Assembly (NCBI GenBank): GCA_039183375.1 | Contig: JBCDBQ010000191.1 | Span: forward strand, 1 to 11,865 | From: Tectiglobus sp039183375 | GTDB taxonomy: Bacteria; Pseudomonadota; Alphaproteobacteria; Rhizobiales; Hyphomicrobiaceae | DNA length: 11,865 nucleotides | Direction of reading: 5' to 3' | Shown: positions 6,503-11,865 of the stretch, in pieces | How positions within the stretch are numbered: position 1 is the stretch's first letter | Layout: each line of letters starts with the position of its first letter | Translations under genes and position numbers: made by a program | The notes under the pieces: model-generated | What the model was told of the DNA's origin: nothing | The model's database searches: none | The model's input: only the letters and a program-made list of their open reading frames with translations

Positions 6503-6950
6503 GGGTAAATCCTTTCCCTTCAGGTTCGGGTACGGCATCGCCGGTAGCGGCAAGCGTGATGCGCGGGTCCCAATAATCGGCGTAGTAGGTGATCTTGCCG
6601 TCCAGCGTTTCGATGATGGAGATCCATTGTTGATCGTAAGGCGCGCCGGTGCGGCCCTCTCCGCTGCCGCGAAACTCCAGAACAACTTTGTTTGGGTCCG
6701 CCATCTCGCTGACACGTAGATCGAAGAAATCATCTATGCGGACGAGATCTGGCAAAACATCCAAATAGCGTTCCAAAGCATCTCGCCCGTCAATGCGCTT
6801 GATGAAACCTGGCGGAGCATATGGTGCCTCAAAAACGCAATTCTCAGCGAACATGTCGAGAAAGCTATCCGTAGCTGGGTAGATCCGATGGCCGAGGCCT
6901 TCCCGCAGGATGTCTGTGAGACCTTCAAAACGGGTTTGCACAACAGTCAT
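6495..6950 (-). CDS. SnoaL-like / NTF2-fold protein
   Basis: 151 aa with the cone-shaped NTF2-like pattern: MFAENCVFEAPYAPPGF at 33-49, IDGRDALERYLDVLPDL at 53-69, VVLEFRGSGE at 89-98, YDQQWISIIETLDGKITYYADYWDP at 105-129. Proteins of this fold include small isomerases, cyclases and dehydratases, as well as non-catalytic binding proteins; the C-terminal YWDPR is common among SnoaL-like members. The start at 6950 follows GAGGAG; the longer frame to 7541 is antisense to tetR and rejected. First gene of a four-gene minus-strand operon, divergent from tetR and separated from it by 58 bases with a strong dyad, so it is very likely repressed by that TetR protein. The reaction is unknown. Confidence 0.85.
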   Translation of the reverse strand: MTVVQTRFEGLTDILREGLGHRIYPATDSFLDMFAENCVFEAPYAPPGFIKRIDGRDALERYLDVLPDLVRIDDFFDLRVSEMADPNKVVLEFRGSGEGRTGAPYDQQWISIIETLDGKITYYADYWDPRITLAATGDAVPEPEGKGFTRA

Positions 6951-6978
6951 TGACAAATCTCCTCTTTCGATGGAACGG

Positions 6979-6994
6979 TATCGTATCGACGATA
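6979..6994. promoter_or_regulatory. Candidate TetR operator
   Basis: TATCGT-ATCG-ACGATA is a perfect 6-bp inverted repeat with a 4-bp centre, in the middle of the 58-bp gap between the divergent SnoaL-like gene and tetR. Its size and place are those of a TetR-family operator able to control both directions. No other dyad of this quality is present in the gap. Confidence 0.65.
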
Positions 6995-7008
6995 TAGGGG
7001 CAAAATGA

Positions 7009-7644
7009 ATGGAACGCAACCGTTCCGACGAAAACTCTGTCGCGGAACCATCTGTGCGGTTGCCAAGCGGCGCGGCCGTGATGCGCAGATCAGTCACGGA
7101 AGCGTTGACCCGCGCTTTCTTCGAAGAGTGGGCGCGCACAGGGATTGGCGCGCTTAGTCTTGAACGGGTAGCCAAGCGGGCGGGGGTCGGCAAAGCCGCG
7201 CTGTACCGGCGCTGGTCCTCGAAACACGAGATGGCGATTGAGTTGGTCAGCGCAGTTGGCCTGGACCTAACACCCATACCAGACACCGGTTCCTTGCTTG
7301 AAGACCTTCGTCTGACCTTGATTTCCCTTTGCCGCGTTCTGAGGCACCCCTTGATCAAGCGCATTCTGCCAGACCTGCATGCTGAAATGGCTCGGACAAG
7401 TGCGCTGAGCAAAGAGATTCGTACGACACTCCAATATGGGCGCCGCGCTCGTGGGGCGATGATCGTCGAACGCGCCATCGCACGCGGCGAACTTCCTAAG
7501 ACTGTGAATGCCGACCTGGCAAATGATGCGCTCGCAAGCATCCTTTATTGGCGGATTATTGTGACTGGCGGGCGTGTGAACCGAGAAGATCTGGACAAGA
7601 TTGCACGCTTCATTGCTGTTGGACTTGGCGCGCGACCAGTATGA
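7009..7644 (+). CDS. TetR/AcrR-family transcriptional regulator
   Basis: 211 aa. The DNA-binding domain covers about 27-75, with the helix-turn-helix LSLERVAKRAGVGKAALYRR at 49-68 followed by WSSKHEM, the normal end of that domain. The remaining helices (about 95-205) form the ligand-binding and dimer part; LHAEMARTSAL and GRRARGAMIVERAIARGEL fit a common TetR C-terminal subgroup. The start at 7009 has AGGGG eight bases upstream; a nearby ATG at 7005 is in another frame. Probably a repressor of the divergent SnoaL / NmrA / SDR operon and of itself through the dyad just upstream. The inducer is unknown but may be a substrate of those enzymes. Confidence 0.93.
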   Translation: MERNRSDENSVAEPSVRLPSGAAVMRRSVTEALTRAFFEEWARTGIGALSLERVAKRAGVGKAALYRRWSSKHEMAIELVSAVGLDLTPIPDTGSLLEDLRLTLISLCRVLRHPLIKRILPDLHAEMARTSALSKEIRTTLQYGRRARGAMIVERAIARGELPKTVNADLANDALASILYWRIIVTGGRVNREDLDKIARFIAVGLGARPV

Positions 7645-7660
7645 GCCAGCGTGGTGTCGA

Positions 7661-7694
7661 CGGAAAGGCTGCGGCGCACACCGCTGCTTTTCCG
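7661..7694. terminator. Hairpin between convergent tetR and SDR genes (bidirectional terminator candidate)
   Basis: CGGAAAGGCTGCGG pairs with CCGCTGCTTTTCCG around the six-base loop CGCACA: a 14-pair stem with one wobble and one T-T mismatch. It fills most of the 57 bases between two convergent stop codons. There is no clean T tract beyond the stem, though a run of four T lies in the right arm; termination in both directions is plausible. Confidence 0.6.
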
Positions 7695-7701
7695 ATTGGC
7701 G

Positions 7702-8451
7702 TTACGCAGCAAGAGCAACGGCATCACTGCCTGCAGGTACCCGGAATGGACACTTTTCATCCGTTACAGCGCGCCAAACGGCCTGAACTACATCGAAAGG
7801 ATGCGTCGGTTCTCGCGATGCGTTTTCCATGAATGACGCCATCACCTCATCGATGAAAGCCTGATAGGCACCGGGCGTTTCGTTTGCTTCCGCCATAAGA
7901 GCCCGCGCGTTGCTGCCAAAACTGGTACTTGGCGCTTGTCCAGGCAAGACCAACCGCGTTCGGATACCCAACGGCGCAAGCTCTAACGCGAGACACTCAG
8001 TGTATGCGTTCACCGCAGCCTTACTCGCGGTATAGGCGGACAACAGGGGGAGCGGTTTCATCGTAACGCTGGAGGAAACGTTCACGATTACGCCGCTGCC
8101 TTGGGCGCGCATCAGTGGCAAAACAGCCCGGATCATTTCAAAAGTGCCAAAGACGTTTGTTTTGAAGAGCGAATGAACGATCGCATCTGGTGTGCCTTCA
8201 AAGGCACCGAGCCAGCCGATCCCTGCGTTGTTGACCAACGCATCGATTGGTCCGGCGGCTTCAACTGCGTGGGCAATACTGTCGAGATCAGATACGTCCA
8301 AAGGCAGAATGCGCAGTTGGTCTGAGGCAGGCAACAGGGTTGGATCGGGTGCGCGCATTGTAGCGGCAACCGACCAGCCTTGATCAAGGAAATGGCGGGC
8401 AATCTCAAGTCCGAAGCCTGAAGAGCATCCGGTGATCAATACGGCTTTCAA
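7702..8451 (-). CDS. SDR-family oxidoreductase
   Basis: A classical short-chain dehydrogenase of 249 aa. Cofactor loop TGCSSGFG at 7-14, LDVSDLDS at 51-58, NNAG at 74-77, serine cluster VNVSSS at 123-128, and Tyr140-x3-Lys144 (YTASK). The loop GCSSGFG and the LDV segment resemble the oxidoreductases often annotated as retinol- or hydroxysteroid-dehydrogenase-like. TMR after the second strand suggests NADP(H) preference. The start codon is TTG at 8451, supported by AAGGAG eight bases upstream and by homology starting at once (KAVLITG). It sits alone, divergent from the AraC regulator and convergent with tetR. Likely controlled by the AraC protein. Substrate unknown. Confidence 0.92.
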   Translation of the reverse strand: MKAVLITGCSSGFGLEIARHFLDQGWSVAATMRAPDPTLLPASDQLRILPLDVSDLDSIAHAVEAAGPIDALVNNAGIGWLGAFEGTPDAIVHSLFKTNVFGTFEMIRAVLPLMRAQGSGVIVNVSSSVTMKPLPLLSAYTASKAAVNAYTECLALELAPLGIRTRLVLPGQAPSTSFGSNARALMAEANETPGAYQAFIDEVMASFMENASREPTHPFDVVQAVWRAVTDEKCPFRVPAGSDAVALAA

Positions 8452-8492
8452 AGTTTTGTCTCCTTCTGGTTTCTGTTGTGGTGCCCCTTATC

Positions 8493-8521
8493 TTGTCAAA
8501 GCCTGTGAGATTTTCTATAAT
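8493..8521 (+). promoter_or_regulatory. Near-consensus sigma-70-type promoter for araC
   Basis: TTGTCA (8493-8498), exactly 17 bases, then TATAAT (8516-8521): five of six and six of six matches to the housekeeping consensus. Transcription would start near 8528, leaving a leader of roughly 27 bases before the AraC start. It is the strongest promoter-like sequence seen in the window. Confidence 0.75.
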
Positions 8522-8524
8522 CAT

Positions 8525-8541
8525 TAATCCAGATCTGATTA
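8525..8541. promoter_or_regulatory. Dyad at the expected araC transcription start
   Basis: TAATC-CAGATCT-GATTA is a perfect 5-bp inverted repeat with a 7-bp centre containing AGATCT. It overlaps the expected start of the araC transcript, where a bound protein would block it. Could be an autoregulatory or third-party operator; AraC proteins themselves more often bind direct repeats. Confidence 0.4.
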
Positions 8542-8554
8542 CTGAAAGTCCGAG

Positions 8555-9460
8555 ATGGCAGATCCCCTCTCCGAAGTGATCTCGCTTCTGCGCCCACAGG
8601 CGCTTTCTACAAAACTGGCCCATGCATCCGGTCCGTTTCGCGTTTGCCGGGATGACGTAGACGAAGTGTTTTACTGCATGCTGTTGGCCGGGCAGGCGAA
8701 GCTGGTGGTTGATGGCAATGCGCCCGTCATCTTGACTACTGGGAGCTTCGTTCTCATTCCCGCTATCGCCCCGTTTGCTGTGTCCAGTCTGGTTCCCCCA
8801 CCTCCGGTGGGGCTTGTTAGTAAACCCGTTGCCGGAGCGGACGGGATCACACGGATTGGCGCATTGGACGGACCGGCGGAGGTTGAAATGCTGATTGGAC
8901 ACTGCAGTTTTGGCAGCCCGGATGCCGAGCTTTTGGTGTCGCTATTGCCCGACAAGATCCTGGTGCATGGGGAGGATCGATTGGCAGCGTTGGCCGCAAT
9001 GGTGCAAAGCGAAACGAGGGCGGATCGACCGGCGCGGGATGCGGTCATAGAGCGTTTGCTACAGATCCTTCTGATAGAAGCCTTCCGGTCCACGGCGCAA
9101 CCTGATGACACATCTGCCTTGGTAAGTGGCCTCACTGACGCACGGATCGGAGCGGCGCTACGAGCGATCCATGCAGCACCTAACCATCCGTGGACGGTTC
9201 CTGAACTTGCACGGGAAGCTGGTCTTTCACGGTCGGCTTTTTTCACTCGGTTTAGTCGGATCGTTGGTATTGCTCCGATGGGATATCTTTTGAATTGGCG
9301 GATGACGCTCGCAAAAGACATGCTGCGCATGGGCCATCATGGCATTGCTGAAGTATCAGAGATGATAGGGTATGGGTCCGCAAGTGCGTTCAGCACAGCA
9401 TTTTCCCGTCATGTTGGCGCTCCGCCAGGGGAATACGCGAGGATGGCCGCCGATAGCTAG
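8555..9460 (+). CDS. AraC-family transcriptional regulator with cupin-type sensor domain
   Basis: 301 aa. The N-terminal half (about 8-180) matches the cupin_6-type sensing domain of AraC regulators: FYCMLLAGQAKLVVDG at 39-54, TTGSFVLIPA at 61-70, the GHCSFG turn at 115-120 and LLVSLLPDKILVHG at 126-139. The C-terminus holds two helix-turn-helices, at about 214-233 (TVPELAREAGLSRSAFFTRF) and 264-284 (IAEVSEMIGYGSASAFSTAF), ending in APPGEYAR. The start at 8555 has only a weak ribosome site but the best homology. In related systems the divergent short-chain dehydrogenase or oxidoreductase is the target, and the same is likely here. The signal is unknown. Confidence 0.93.
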   Translation: MADPLSEVISLLRPQALSTKLAHASGPFRVCRDDVDEVFYCMLLAGQAKLVVDGNAPVILTTGSFVLIPAIAPFAVSSLVPPPPVGLVSKPVAGADGITRIGALDGPAEVEMLIGHCSFGSPDAELLVSLLPDKILVHGEDRLAALAAMVQSETRADRPARDAVIERLLQILLIEAFRSTAQPDDTSALVSGLTDARIGAALRAIHAAPNHPWTVPELAREAGLSRSAFFTRFSRIVGIAPMGYLLNWRMTLAKDMLRMGHHGIAEVSEMIGYGSASAFSTAFSRHVGAPPGEYARMAADS

Positions 9461-9701
9461 AGGCCTGAGCACCCCCTCGAGCTCCCCAGCTCGACAGTGA
9501 AGTTTCGCGGGTTTTTATCAGCCTGCAGTCATATTTGGATACTCGAGTGGAGCGCATCGTCTCAAAAGCGGACATTGACGCAGCCTCTGCGAAATGGCGC
9601 TTAGTCTAAGTTTTGTGGCTGCTGTCATCGCGAGATGCAGCGGCGACAAATCTGACAAGGAGGAAAGCGCGGGCCGATTTTGGTGCTATGGGGATTGTGC
9701 G
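9461..9701. other. Non-coding junction between araC and the IS91 part
   Basis: Apart from the hairpin at 9477-9494, no gene is evident. The sequence downstream of the transposase on the minus strand should contain the rolling-circle origin (oriIS) of the IS91-type element, but I could not identify a known origin motif. The passenger/IS border therefore lies somewhere in this segment. Confidence 0.4.
9477..9494. terminator. Perfect hairpin downstream of araC
   Basis: TCGAGCT-CCCC-AGCTCGA gives a 7-pair stem with a four-base loop, 17 bases after the araC stop. There is no T tract, so it is only a possible terminator. As it lies on the origin side of the IS91-type transposase, it could also belong to the element's terminal structure. 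Confidence 0.4.
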
Positions 9702-9905
9702 TTACGGCTGCAGCAGTCGATGCACTGTAGGGCGGGCCGTGCGGCCTTGAGCGGCGTGGACCAGTTGGTGTTCGCTGCTTGATATCGCCAACAGATCTCT
9801 CGCCTCGGCCGCGTTTGCCGGTTTGAGCCACGGTTTCGGGGCGCTGGCGGCAATGACTGGTCCGGCGTCTGCGCAACGCGAGGCAGGGTTTGTTCGTTGC
9901 GTCAT
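9702..9905 (-). CDS. Possible 67-aa ORF overlapping the transposase stop
   Basis: It begins MTQRTNPASRCADAG and ends VHRLLQP, with its ATG overlapping the transposase TGA as ATGA, a classic coupling arrangement. The middle (KPANAAEARDLLAISSSEHQ) is helix-like. I recognise no family. Real expression is uncertain: the region is also close to the origin end of the element, and another frame runs through it. It may be an accessory peptide of the element or a chance frame. Confidence 0.35.
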   Translation of the reverse strand: MTQRTNPASRCADAGPVIAASAPKPWLKPANAAEARDLLAISSSEHQLVHAAQGRTARPTVHRLLQP

Positions 9906-11104
9906 GCTGCCTCCTCCCATGGCGGTGCGCGGGATTTCGGGGTTTGGCCGCGGGTGAAGGTCTCGATGACGCGCATCGCACCGCCGCATTTGGGGTATGT
10001 TTGGTGTAGGTCTTGTTCGCGCGCTTCGGCGTGCTCATCGTCGTCGGCAATCTGATCAGGCTCCGGTGCCCGATCGATCCGACGCCTGATCTTTTCGATC
10101 CTGTCGCGCCGGATGCCATTGGCGAGGAAGCCCGCGTGGCGGATGCGGTGGAATCTGGAGGGCAGGACATGGATCAGGAACCGGCGAATGAACTCGTCGG
10201 TGGGCAGGCGCATGACCTTCATGCGGTCCCCGCGCTTGATGCGATAGTCTTTCCAGAGGAAGACCGCGGTGTCGGCATCGGCGCTGATCAGGCGGTGGTT
10301 GGAGATCGCCACCCGGTGCGTATAGCGGCTCAGATATGCCAGCACCGCCTCGGGCCTGCCGAAGGGTGGTTTGGCATACACGACCCAGTCGGTCTTGCGC
10401 AGCGGCGCGAGATGAGCCGCGAAGGTAACTGGGTTGTTCAGATGCGCCAGATCGAGGAAGAAGGCGAGTTTCCCCGCCTTGTACAGTCTGGTCAGCCCTT
10501 CGAGGAACAGGCGCCGGAACAGCCTCGACAGGACCTTCACCGGTAGGAAGAACCCAGGGCGGCAGGCAATCCATCGTGTGCCATCCGGTGACAGCCCGCC
10601 ACCCGGTACGATGACATGCACATGCGGGTGGTGCGTCATCGCCGATCCCCATGTGTGCAAGACCGAGGTCATACCGATCCTTGCGCCGAGATGCTTTGGA
10701 TCGGCAGCGATGGTCAGAAGGGTCTGAGCCGATGCCTTGAACAGAAGGCCGTAGACCGCCGCCTTGTTCTGATACGCGATGTCCGCGACCTGCGACGGTA
10801 GGGTGAAGACCAGGTGGAAGTATTCGACCGGCAACAGATCCTCGATGCGCGCCTGCATCCAGTCCCGCGACGCAGCCCCTTGGCACTTCGGGCAATGTCG
10901 GTTGCGGCAGGAATTATAAGCGATGTGCTCGTGGCCACACTTGGTGCAGGCCGCAACATGACCGCCGAGCGCGGCGGTCCGGCAGGTCTCGATGGCGGAC
11001 ATCACCTTCAATTGGAGGAGGTTCAGATGTCCTGCGTGTTGCTGTCGATACGCAGCACCATGGGCGCGGAATATATCCGCGACTTCCAGCTTTGGCCGGG
11101 ACAT
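9902..11104 (-). CDS. IS91-family transposase (Y2, HUH type)
   Basis: 400 aa, the normal length. The N-terminal zinc-binding part is at about 41-80 (CTKCG at 53-57, CRNRHCPKC at 66-74). The rolling-circle nuclease domain carries the HUH motif in HHPHVHVIVPGGG (His161, His163) and the two tyrosines of YLSRY at 257 and 261, with the four-residue spacing of IS91. The enzyme nicks single-stranded DNA, stays linked through tyrosine, and moves the element by rolling-circle transfer without target duplications. KCGGAMRVIETF near 372-383 is the usual C-terminal signature, but the expected first cysteine of its CPxCGG is Tyr370. The ATG at 11104 has no strong ribosome site and lies nine bases after the stop that the intact integrase would have. 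Confidence 0.95.
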   Translation of the reverse strand: MSRPKLEVADIFRAHGAAYRQQHAGHLNLLQLKVMSAIETCRTAALGGHVAACTKCGHEHIAYNSCRNRHCPKCQGAASRDWMQARIEDLLPVEYFHLVFTLPSQVADIAYQNKAAVYGLLFKASAQTLLTIAADPKHLGARIGMTSVLHTWGSAMTHHPHVHVIVPGGGLSPDGTRWIACRPGFFLPVKVLSRLFRRLFLEGLTRLYKAGKLAFFLDLAHLNNPVTFAAHLAPLRKTDWVVYAKPPFGRPEAVLAYLSRYTHRVAISNHRLISADADTAVFLWKDYRIKRGDRMKVMRLPTDEFIRRFLIHVLPSRFHRIRHAGFLANGIRRDRIEKIRRRIDRAPEPDQIADDDEHAEAREQDLHQTYPKCGGAMRVIETFTRGQTPKSRAPPWEEAA

Positions 11105-11239
11105 GGGCCGGGATCAGCGGGGGGCTGCCTCCCGTCGCACCAACAGATCGAGCGGGCTGGTCACATCCTGGATCGTTTTGGTCGCCACCTTGGTATAGAC
11201 CGTCGTGGTCTCCAGCTTGGCGTGACCCAGCAGGACCTG

Positions 11240-11277
11240 CCTTCTCATCGATACTGCGTATCGACTGCCGGGTAACA
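11240..11277 (-). other. 38-bp insertion inside the integrase gene, with a 7-bp dyad
   Basis: On the gene strand the insert lies between the ATC of DIRVI and the CAG of QVLLGH. It contains the inverted repeat TCGATAC-GCA-GTATCGA and two copies of GCAGT. Its length (38, not a multiple of three) shifts the frame, and its TGA ends the protein. No target-site duplication is evident at its borders, and I saw no second copy in this window. It could be an excision scar, a miniature insertion, a recombination site, or a local duplication product; none is proven. Borders are inferred from the restored reading frame, so they could slide by a base or two. Confidence 0.8.
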
Positions 11278-11724
11278 GATCACGCGGATGTCGGTCCCGC
11301 CCTCCAAGAGATGCGTCGCGAAGCTATGCCGCAGCGTATGGGGCGACACGTTCTTCTTGATCCCCGCGAAGTCGCAAGCCACCCCGAAGGCGCGATTGAA
11401 CTGCCGCGTCGAGATCGGATCAACCCGGTTACGGCCCGGGAACAGCCAGCCGGCCGGGCGCGCCTCGCGATAATAGTCACGCAGCAGGTCCAGAAGCGAC
11501 GGCGACAGCATCACATGGCGGTCCTTGCGGCCCTTGCCCTGGTCGACCCGGATCAGCATCCGGTCGCTGTCGATGTCGCCGACCTTGAGGTGCGTGACCT
11601 CGCTGGCCCTGAGACCGCCGCCATAGGCGACACTGAAGGCGGCCCTGTATCTCAGCCCGGGCCCGGGTGCCGCTTCAAGAATGCGCGCAACCTCCTCGGC
11701 GCTCAGCACGACCGGGATCTTCTT

Positions 11725-11865
11725 CGCCGCCCGCTGATACCGCATGTGCCGCTTCATCTCAGGCCGCGGGCATGTGGTTGCGTAAAAGAAGCTCAGTACG
11801 GTCAGCCGATTATTGAAGGTCGGCGCGCCCACGCCGCGCTCCTTCATGTCGAGTTGAAACGCCCG
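11725..11865. repeat. Terminal direct repeat, right copy
   Basis: Exact copy of the first 141 bases of the window. Removing one copy leaves a circle of about 11,724 bp. The base after the repeat at the left end (142) continues the integrase frame from the right end without a break, which supports true adjacency of the two ends in the assembly graph. Confidence 0.95.

Larger units (their letters stand above)
9702..11865 (-). mobile_element. IS91-family element with upstream tyrosine integrase (continues into 1-300)
   Basis: The element consists, in transcription order on the minus strand, of a tyrosine integrase (begins at 300, crosses the contig ends), an IS91-type Y2 transposase, and a short ORF overlapping the transposase stop. 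IS91/ISCR elements move by rolling-circle replication from an origin downstream of the transposase towards a terminator upstream, and can carry neighbouring DNA by one-ended transposition. The true ends could not be placed: the origin end should lie between about 9470 and 9702 and the other end between about 301 and 480, but I found no terminal motif I could name. Limits given are therefore only the coding extent. Confidence 0.75.
11114..11865 (-). pseudogene. Tyrosine recombinase/integrase, 3' part, frame broken by a 38-bp insertion
   Basis: Continues the gene that starts at 300, entering at codon 54. Catalytic residues visible are Arg139 (in GGGLRASE), a Lys near 164-167 (GKGRKDR), and His229/Arg232 (HTLRH). 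At 11278 the frame runs into foreign sequence (CYPAVDTQYR) and stops at 11245, giving a 259-aa product. Skipping bases 11240-11277 restores the family ending: QVLLGH, then the nucleophilic Tyr in TTVYTKV, ending RREAAPR at 11114, for a total of 290 aa. The truncated protein therefore lacks the second catalytic histidine and the tyrosine that attacks DNA, and should be unable to recombine. In the intact gene the stop would sit 9 bases before the transposase ATG, implying translational coupling that the early stop now disturbs. Confidence 0.85.

Noticed and set aside
6951..7541. N-terminal extension of the SnoaL-like gene across the tetR coding region.
   Set aside because: The extension is Ser/Arg-rich antisense to tetR; the ATG at 6950 has a good ribosome site and family homology starts there.
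10056..10895. A 279-codon open frame inside the transposase gene.
   Set aside because: It lies on the same strand in another frame, has low-complexity Arg/Pro/Gly-rich composition and no family features; the IS91 transposase in the overlapping frame is unambiguous.
11240..11277. The 38-bp insert as a Tn3-family terminal inverted repeat, which is also 38 bp.
   Set aside because: It lacks the usual GGGG start and TAAG end, has no partner repeat and no transposase or resolvase nearby.
1..11865. CRISPR arrays, toxin-antitoxin pairs, phage-defence genes, tRNAs, plasmid iterons or DnaA boxes.
   Set aside because: None were found on either strand: no spaced short repeats, no cloverleaf, no recognisable family protein and no iteron series.

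Overview
The window reads as one closed DNA circle cut open. Its first 141 bases are repeated exactly as its last 141 bases, so the unit length would be about 11,724 bp. The cut lies inside a tyrosine-recombinase gene on the minus strand. Protein flavour (LysR/TetR/AraC regulators, SDR and VOC enzymes, an IS91-type element preceded by a phage-like integrase) and moderately high GC suggest an alphaproteobacterium, most likely Rhodobacterales. That placement is inference from general resemblance, not a search.

Layout. (1) Mobile part, about 9.7 kb to the right end and continuing into 1-300: an IS91-family Y2/HUH transposase, a small 67-codon ORF overlapping its stop, and an upstream tyrosine integrase. 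The integrase is broken by a 38-bp insertion with a dyad, which removes the second catalytic histidine and the nucleophilic tyrosine. (2) Passenger part, about 480-9460: four regulator-enzyme modules, each with the regulator transcribed divergently from its neighbour. LysR faces a quinol-monooxygenase-like / quinone-oxidoreductase-like / VOC operon. MerR faces a DUF2938-type membrane protein. TetR faces a SnoaL-like / NmrA-like / SDR operon ending in a 39-aa membrane microprotein. AraC faces a second SDR. The enzyme set resembles metabolism or detoxification of quinones, aldehydes or other electrophiles; no substrate can be fixed from sequence.

Control elements include dyads in the MerR, TetR and AraC intergenic regions, a near-consensus sigma-70-type promoter before araC, and a long hairpin between the convergent tetR and SDR genes. 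I saw no plasmid replication initiator, partition, toxin-antitoxin, mobilisation, resistance, rRNA, tRNA or CRISPR sequence. The circle could be a rolling-circle (ISCR-like) translocatable unit, a small plasmid with an unrecognised origin, or an assembly-graph loop between two IS copies. The sequence alone does not decide.
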